Of a stretch of 64,000 nucleotides of DNA, positions 59,390-64,000 are shown piece by piece (within the stretch, counting starts at the first letter, position 1; each line of letters starts with the position of its first letter). Source of the DNA: DAOUKH01 sp965219875 (GTDB lineage Bacteria > Chloroflexota > Dehalococcoidia > SHYB01). Below the pieces are notes generated by a model. The model was not told the DNA's origin, made no database searches, and saw only the letters and a program-made list of their open reading frames with translations. The stretch covers positions 372,001-436,000 of the forward strand of contig CBDCOW010000001.1 in NCBI GenBank assembly GCA_965219875.1, given 5' to 3'. The position numbers were made by a program, and so were the translations under genes.

Positions 59390-60622
59390 CTAGTCCTTGG
59401 CGAGGAGGACGAAGTTGCCGCCGCCGGTGGGCGGGCCCATGGTCACCGCCATGCCGATCTTGGGGTCTCTTACCGCCCGGCAGACGCCCTTCCGGTGCGT
59501 GTGCTCGCCCTGCTGCCAGCCGGGGCAGTCGTCCATCACCTCGCCGCGCAGTTGGCGCGCCGCCTCGATGGGCCGGAAGAGCGACGGCGTCCCATTGTGG
59601 CTGAACGCCATGCAGCCCCCGTCGGTGCACGTGGGATAGCGCCCGTCAAGCTCCATCACGCCGCTCTCGACGAACGGCCCGCCCTCGCCGGGTTTACAGA
59701 AGCCGAGCATCTCCCACTGGGTCAGCATCCAGATGGCGAAGCCGTCGTAGAGTTCGACGAAGTCGACGTCGTCGCGGGTCACGCCGGCGCGGTGGAAGCC
59801 CTTGTCCACCCAGTCCGTGGCGAAGTCGCCGCCGAGGTGATGTTCGAGCAGCGGCGCCTCCGTGTAGGCGGGATAGGAGAGCTGGTCGCCGCCGCCGAGG
59901 ATGTGGACCGGCGGCTTCTTGAGGTCGCGCGCCCGCTCGGCGGTGGTAATGATCATGGCGCCCCCGCCGTCGTTGACCTGGGCGCACATCAGCACGGTAA
60001 GCGGCGTGGCGATCATGCGCGCGTTGACCACGCGCTCCACGTCGTAGGGGCCGCGCCCGTACATCAACCCCTGGGGATTCACGTGGCCGTAGTTGCGCAC
60101 CGTAGCCGAGGCCGCGGCGAGCTGCTCGGGAGTCGTGCCGTAGGCCGCCATGTGCCGCGAGGCGACGAGGGCAAACTGGACCGCGGTGTACGATCCCGTC
60201 CAGCCGGTGAACTCCTGGACGTGCCGCGTCCACGGAGCGGTGCGCCCGTCGGGGGGCTGTGTCATGCCGCGCCCCAGGATAATGGCGACGGTGTCGACGT
60301 TGCCGGTCTTAATCGCGGCGGCGGCATCGACGATCGCCGGCGCGCCGGTATCGGCCGCGTTGACCGCGCCCGTCTGCCACCGTAGCGGGATGCCCAACTG
60401 GTACGGCCAGTTCGCTTTCGCGCCGTAGGCGGGCGCCGCCGGGTTTTGGGGCCACCCATCGAGCTGAACGAACAGCCCTTCGACGTCCTGGATGGTCAGG
60501 CCCGCGTCGTCGAGGGCGCCGCGCAGCGACTCCATGGCGTGGGAGAACCCGCTCCGCCGCTCGCCGCGCGTCTGTTTGGTGGTGTAAAGGCCGACGATGG
60601 CCGCGTCGCGGGGGTCCGGCAT
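59390..60622 (-). CDS. SCP-x/Ltp-type thiolase-like protein
   Basis: The 410-residue protein has thiolase-superfamily blocks: AAIKTGNVDTVAIILGRG, VNDGGGAMIITTAERARD, YDGFAIWMLTQWEMLGFC and late GGCMAFSHNG. This pattern fits lipid-transfer-protein-type thiolases, which with a DUF35 partner perform retro-aldol or thiolytic C-C cleavage of CoA esters in steroid-like catabolism. ATG 60622 overlaps the DUF35 stop by one base (TGATG). The order with DUF35 supports a heteromeric enzyme. Confidence 0.86.
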   Translation of the reverse strand: MPDPRDAAIVGLYTTKQTRGERRSGFSHAMESLRGALDDAGLTIQDVEGLFVQLDGWPQNPAAPAYGAKANWPYQLGIPLRWQTGAVNAADTGAPAIVDAAAAIKTGNVDTVAIILGRGMTQPPDGRTAPWTRHVQEFTGWTGSYTAVQFALVASRHMAAYGTTPEQLAAASATVRNYGHVNPQGLMYGRGPYDVERVVNARMIATPLTVLMCAQVNDGGGAMIITTAERARDLKKPPVHILGGGDQLSYPAYTEAPLLEHHLGGDFATDWVDKGFHRAGVTRDDVDFVELYDGFAIWMLTQWEMLGFCKPGEGGPFVESGVMELDGRYPTCTDGGCMAFSHNGTPSLFRPIEAARQLRGEVMDDCPGWQQGEHTHRKGVCRAVRDPKIGMAVTMGPPTGGGNFVLLAKD

Positions 60623-61035
60623 CAGGATGCCGGCCTGAAGGGGTAGAGGGTGATGTCGTCGCTCACTTTCTCGAACGTCACCTCGACGGGCATCCCGACG
60701 CGCACCTCCTCGGATGGGCAGCCCACGATGGTGCTGAGCATGGAGGGGCCTTCCTCCAGCCGGATCACGGCGACGACGTAGGGGTCGGGGAAGACGATGG
60801 GATCGGAGGAACGGTGCACGACGCTGAAGCTATAGATCTCACCCCGCCCGCTTACCTCGGCCCATTCGAAGTCTTCGGAGAGGCAGCGCGGGCACGCCGG
60901 CTGCGGTGTCCAGCGGTAGAAGGCGCAGTCGCCGCACTTGGGGACAAGCAGCCGGCCCGCCCGTGTCCCCTCCCAGAATGGGCGCGAAAAGTCGGTGGGG
61001 ACGGGCAGCGGCCGGGTGCGGGGCGAAGAGGTCAT
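60622..61035 (-). CDS. DUF35 zinc-ribbon / OB-fold acyl-CoA-associated protein
   Basis: The 137-residue protein has an N-terminal zinc ribbon, CGDCAFYRWTPQPACPRC, and an OB-fold part with IYSFSVVHRSSDPIVFPDPYVVAVIRLEEG. It is the usual partner of Ltp-type thiolases and of MaoC-like ChsH proteins. ATG 61035 is used; an in-frame TTG at 61050 is possible. A 25-bp piece of this gene (60760-60784) is also present in the adjacent array. Confidence 0.87.
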   Translation of the reverse strand: MTSSPRTRPLPVPTDFSRPFWEGTRAGRLLVPKCGDCAFYRWTPQPACPRCLSEDFEWAEVSGRGEIYSFSVVHRSSDPIVFPDPYVVAVIRLEEGPSMLSTIVGCPSEEVRVGMPVEVTFEKVSDDITLYPFRPAS

Positions 61036-61109
61036 AGGCTGGTAAGGCAACGGAAGGGGGGCGCCGCGAGTCTAGGAGACGGCTTCGCCTCTGTCAACGG
61101 CCTCCACCC

Positions 61110-62365
61110 ACCCCGCCCCTCCGACGCGCCCTTGGGGCGCGTGCCTCTTTCAGTTTTCCCCCAGAGGGGGAAAGGTTTAAGGCGCTCCCCTTCGGGGAGA
61201 GGCGGACTTCGATGACCCGTGGCGGTTGCGAGGCGGCCCCTCATCTCAATCTTCTCCCGTGGGGAGAAGAGGTAAGACTTCCCGGCCCCACCCACCGGAT
61301 CACGGCGACGACGTAGGGGCGCGTGCCCTTTTTCAGTTTCCCCCAGAGGGGGGAAGGTTTAAGGCGCTCCCCTTCGGGGAGAGGTCGGCTTCGATGACCC
61401 GTGGCGGTTGCGAGGCGGCCCCTCATCTCAATCTTCTCCCGTGGGGAGAAGAGGTAAGACTTCCCGGCCCCACCCATCGGATCACGACGACGACGTTGGG
61501 GCGCGTGCCCTCTTTCAGTTTCCCCCAGAGGGGGAAAGGTTTAAGGCGCTCCCCTTCGGGGAGGGGCGGACTTCGATGACCCGTGGCGGTTGCGAGGCGG
61601 CCCCTCATCTCAATCTTCTCCCGTGGGGAGAAGAGGTAAGACTTCCCGGCCCGGCCCCTCCGACGCGCCCTTGGGGCGCGTGCCCTCTTTCAGTTTCCCC
61701 CAGAGGGGGAAAGGTTTTAAGGCGCTCCCCTTCGGGGAGGGGCGGGCTTCAATAACCCGTGGTGGTTGCGAGGCGGCCCCTCATCTCCCTCTTCTCCCGT
61801 GGGGAGAAGAGGTAAGACTTCCCGGCCCCACCCATCGGATCACGACGACGACGTAGGGCCGCGTGCCCTCTTTCAGTTTCCCCCAGAGGGGGAAAGGTTT
61901 AAGGCGCTCCCCTTCAGGGAGGGGCGGGCTTCGATAACCCACGGTGGTTGCGCGGCGGCCCCTCATCTCAATCTTCTCCCGTGGGGAGAAGAGGTAAGAC
62001 TTCCCGGCCCCGCCCCTCCGACGCGCCCTTGGGGCGCGTGCCCTCTTTCAGTTTTCCCCCAGAGGGGGAAAGGTTTATGGCGCTCCCCTTCGGGGAGAGG
62101 CGGACTTCGATGACCCGCGGTGGTTGCGAGGCGGCCCCTCATCTCAATCTTCTCCCGTGGGGAGAAGAGGTAAGACTTCCCGGCCCCACCCCTCCGACGC
62201 GCCCTTGGGGCGCGTGCCCTCTTTCAGTTTCCCCCAGAGGGGGAAAGGTTTAAGGCGCTCCCCTTCGGGGAGGGGCAGACTTCGATGACCCGCGGCGGTT
62301 GCGAGGCGGCCCCTCATCTCAATCTTCTCCCGTTGGGAGAAGAGGTAAGACTTCCCGGCCTCGCC
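61110..62365. repeat. Large tandem array of element cores, seven units
   Basis: CTTC(G/A)AT anchors occur at 61207, 61389, 61571, 61747, 61929, 62105 and 62280, giving periods of 175-182 bp. Two unit forms exist: one with a CTCCGACGCGCCCTTGGGGC block, and one in which that block is replaced by the CGGATCACG(G/A)CGACGACG segment (61295, 61478 and 61836). No coding function is apparent; small frames here are repeat translations. Confidence 0.87.
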
Positions 62366-62385
62366 CCGCGCGCAAGCGGCGCGGT

Positions 62386-62832
62386 TTACCCGGCGGGGTT
62401 CATCGTCCGCAACCCCTCCTCCTCCGCGGCGAGGAGCAGCGGGGGGGCGGCGCAGGTGAACACCGGGGGTTCCGGGGCCGCCGGCCGGAGCGCGAGGCAG
62501 CCGGCGAGCTGCAGCGCGTCGTCGGCCCGCAGCGCGTGACGCTCTAGGAGCGCGCAGGCGAGGTCGATCACGGAGTCATTCACGTTCTGCCGAAGGAAAA
62601 ACGACTCTAGGTCCTCGCTGAATTGGTCGAGCAAGTCCGAGGCGTCGTCGTCGTCGAGGGCGCCCTCCCGCTGGCGGCGGCCCACCGCCGACCACACCTC
62701 GGCCTGCGCGATGGAGAGCACGGCGAACTGGTTGCCGTCGCGAGCGTCGGCGAGCTGCAACATGCGGTCGGTGCCGGGCTCGTCCACGTAGAGCTTGACC
62801 AACGCGCTCGTGTCGAGGTAGTAGAGCGCCAC
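62386..62832 (-). CDS. PIN-domain ribonuclease toxin, VapC-like
   Basis: The 148-residue protein has the PIN acidic residues Asp 7 (YYLDTSALVKLY), Glu 45 (AQAEVW) and Asp 104/105 (LRADDALQLA). Proteins of this fold act as RNA-cleaving toxins controlled by a co-encoded antitoxin. It begins 3 nt after the stop of the 62836 gene, so the two are a transcription unit. The end of the reading frame is 20 bp from the repeat array. Confidence 0.88.
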   Translation of the reverse strand: MALYYLDTSALVKLYVDEPGTDRMLQLADARDGNQFAVLSIAQAEVWSAVGRRQREGALDDDDASDLLDQFSEDLESFFLRQNVNDSVIDLACALLERHALRADDALQLAGCLALRPAAPEPPVFTCAAPPLLLAAEEEGLRTMNPAG

Positions 62833-62835
62833 CGA

Positions 62836-63516
62836 CTACCGTCTCTCGTCGAGCACCGTCTTGGAGAGCGGCTCGCCGCGGATGGGGACGGGGCGGAAAC
62901 GCGGGCCGGAGGAGTCGTTCTCCCCAAGCACGCCGATGACCTCGGGATGCGCCCGGTTCACACGAATCGCGGTAACGGGGAAGGCGGGGTTCTTGGGGTT
63001 CGGCACCTTGTTGGTCAGGATCACCCCGTCCTCGATCGCGCTCCGGACGGCCCGGTCGCGAAGCGGTCGCGACTCTGCCCAGTCCGGACACTCCGCCGGA
63101 AGGAAGAGGTCTCGGAACCACTTGAGGGCGACAAAGTCGAAGCCCGGCCTCCGCTCGGCGATTTCAAGCGACTCGAGGAGGTCGCGCCGCAGATCTTCGG
63201 CGTCGAGCGGGGGGTCGGCGCTTTCGTTCCCAACCGCGTCGTAGTCGCGCGGCCCAACCGCGTCGTAGTCGCGCGGCCCAACCGCGTCGTAGTCGCGCGG
63301 CCGCGACTCCGCGCGAGCGGGAGCGCCGAAGTGGATCCTGATCTCGCCGTCCCTGGAGGGCTGCCAGCTCTCAACGGAGGTGTCGCCGCGTGTTCTCCGG
63401 TTTTCCTGCCGGACCTCCACCTCGATGCTCATCCCCCTAGCCTGGGGGAAGGCGTCGAGAATAGGCTTCAACAGGGACTGTTCGAGGTCGTCCAGGGCAT
63501 CACGAACTTCAGACAT
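62836..63516 (-). CDS. Unfamiliar partner of the PIN toxin, with three 8-residue repeats
   Basis: The 226-residue acidic protein is immediately upstream of the PIN gene (3 nt). It has three copies of the octapeptide GPRDYDAV near residues 72-95 and a C-terminal half with RRPGFDFVALKWFRDLFLP and LSKTVLDERR. It is longer than typical VapB antitoxins and shows no clear AbrB or RHH motif. An antitoxin role is inferred from position only. Confidence 0.65.
   Translation of the reverse strand: MSEVRDALDDLEQSLLKPILDAFPQARGMSIEVEVRQENRRTRGDTSVESWQPSRDGEIRIHFGAPARAESRPRDYDAVGPRDYDAVGPRDYDAVGNESADPPLDAEDLRRDLLESLEIAERRPGFDFVALKWFRDLFLPAECPDWAESRPLRDRAVRSAIEDGVILTNKVPNPKNPAFPVTAIRVNRAHPEVIGVLGENDSSGPRFRPVPIRGEPLSKTVLDERR
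63232..63303. repeat. 24-bp in-frame tandem repeat, three copies
   Basis: AACCGCGTCGTAGTCGCGCG begins three consecutive 24-bp units at 63232, 63256 and 63280; the last base of the third differs. They encode the GPRDYDAV repeats of the PIN partner, so copy number changes would keep the frame. Confidence 0.85.
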
Positions 63517-63744
63517 TGCACAACTCCTATCTACGATAATGAAGCTATTCTACCCGTTCGGTGGTGTTTTCGACACTACCCCGCGAGGGGCGATGCTCGG
63601 TCCCGGCGCCGCGGCCTGCGGCGGTGACGTCATTGTACGGGCGAGTATCCGAGAAGACGGTGCGCCACGTTATTGAACAGGGTTGGGGATTCCCCTAGAC
63701 TGTGTCGGCAACGTTCGCGGACTCTTGGCCGACGGGAGGGCGTT
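63517..63744. other. Divergent intergenic region, nothing recognised
   Basis: This interval between the PIN partner gene and the membrane protein at the right edge contains no supported gene or obvious hairpin. It must carry promoters for both divergent genes. Confidence 0.4.
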
Positions 63745-64000
63745 ATGGTCGTAGCGGGGCTGACGCGTCTGGCGGCTGTGTACATGCTGCTCGTGGCGCT
63801 GGCGGTAGCGGGGCACTTCGTCGCGACGCCCGTGTACGACCCCGACATCGAGGGGACCGCTCGCACCGTCTGGGACATCCTCGACATCTGCATGGTCGTC
63901 GCCGGGGCCTTCGCCGTCATCGCGGGCTTCATGCGGGTCCGCCTCGTCCACTCCCGGACCGACGTGAAGGAATTCATCGCGGCGAACGTCACGTTCTACG
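63745..64000 (+). CDS. Membrane protein of unknown function (cut by right edge)
   Basis: The frame is open from ATG 63745 to the end of the window (85 codons). It starts MVVAGLTRLAAVYMLLVALAVAGHF, a hydrophobic helix, and has a second helix at about residues 45-65 (ILDICMVVAGAFAVIAGFM). GGGAGGG lies just upstream as a ribosome site. The incomplete length prevents family assignment. Confidence 0.7.
   Translation, partial: MVVAGLTRLAAVYMLLVALAVAGHFVATPVYDPDIEGTARTVWDILDICMVVAGAFAVIAGFMRVRLVHSRTDVKEFIAANVTFY

Noticed and set aside
58910..60385. A 491-codon plus-strand frame through the array and opposite the thiolase
   Set aside because: Its first half is repeat sequence and its second half is antisense to the thiolase gene. 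It has no ribosome site or motif.
61110..62365. CRISPR array
   Set aside because: Units are 175-182 bp and directly contiguous, without short repeats alternating with unique spacers, and no cas gene is nearby.

Overview
The window is GC-rich, densely packed bacterial chromosome with almost every gap under 300 bp. The gene content suggests a Chloroflexota lineage (Dehalococcoidia or SAR202-like). That content includes a pyrophosphate-type phosphofructokinase, an LppX/LprAFG lipoprotein beside a DHA2-type MFS pump, a DUF1461 membrane protein, a decaprenyl-phosphate phosphoribosyltransferase-like UbiA protein, and many SDR, amidohydrolase, acyl-CoA dehydrogenase and SCP-x-type thiolase paralogs. 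This placement is inferred from family content only; an actinomycete-like relative is the main alternative. I found no rRNA or tRNA gene and no CRISPR array.

Layout. 1-8 kb: catabolic enzymes (acyl dehydratase, amidohydrolase, epimerase-like protein, KstD-like flavoprotein, CoxG-like protein), then pfp and an inositol-monophosphatase-like gene. 8-14 kb: Fic protein, tlyA, UbiA-type transferase, a second epimerase-like protein, FmdB, DUF1461 and mazG. 14.2-17.5 kb: a minus-strand housekeeping operon, DUF177-rpmF-fabD-fabG-nusB-acpP, with a clear promoter. 17.6-24.2 kb: two more amidohydrolases, a paired acyl-CoA dehydrogenase operon and small lipid-binding-like proteins. 24.2-30 kb: lipoprotein/MFS operon, InhA-like metalloprotease lipoprotein and another MFS exporter. 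30-39 kb: LOG-like protein, enolase, phosphotriesterase-like lactonase, SDR, YyaL, HNH, cyclase and a second Fic gene with an array of palindromes upstream. 39.3-43.7 kb: the helicase lhr.

43.7-51 kb is a mobile-element zone with three copies of one 1207-bp IS5-family element. They lie in or beside short inverted-repeat elements and tandem arrays, and an orphan nuclease-like gene and a terminase-small-subunit-like gene sit between copies. 51-55.8 kb: dnaJ, a three-gene HNH / zinc-ribbon / Ser-Thr kinase module, a chimeric dnaJ-SDR pseudogene and a small zinc-binding-like protein. 56-61 kb: three translationally coupled SDRs, then an SCP-x-like thiolase and its DUF35 partner. These are separated and followed by large tandem repeat arrays. 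62.4-63.5 kb: a PIN toxin with an unfamiliar partner. The right edge cuts a membrane protein.

Functionally, the catabolic genes are what would be expected of an organism degrading steroid-, terpenoid- or alicyclic-type acids through CoA thioesters (dehydrogenation, hydration, SDR oxidation, thiolytic or aldolytic cleavage by thiolase/DUF35, ring opening by amidohydrolases, cyclase or lactonase); the substrate cannot be read from sequence. The strongest unexplained signals are: (1) an IS5-type element, its short derivatives with matching ends, and arrays built from their cores, including one array that carries 25 bp of the adjacent gene; (2) regularly spaced 16-bp palindromes before a Fic gene; (3) the kinase/zinc-ribbon/HNH module bracketed by two dnaJ 5-prime copies.
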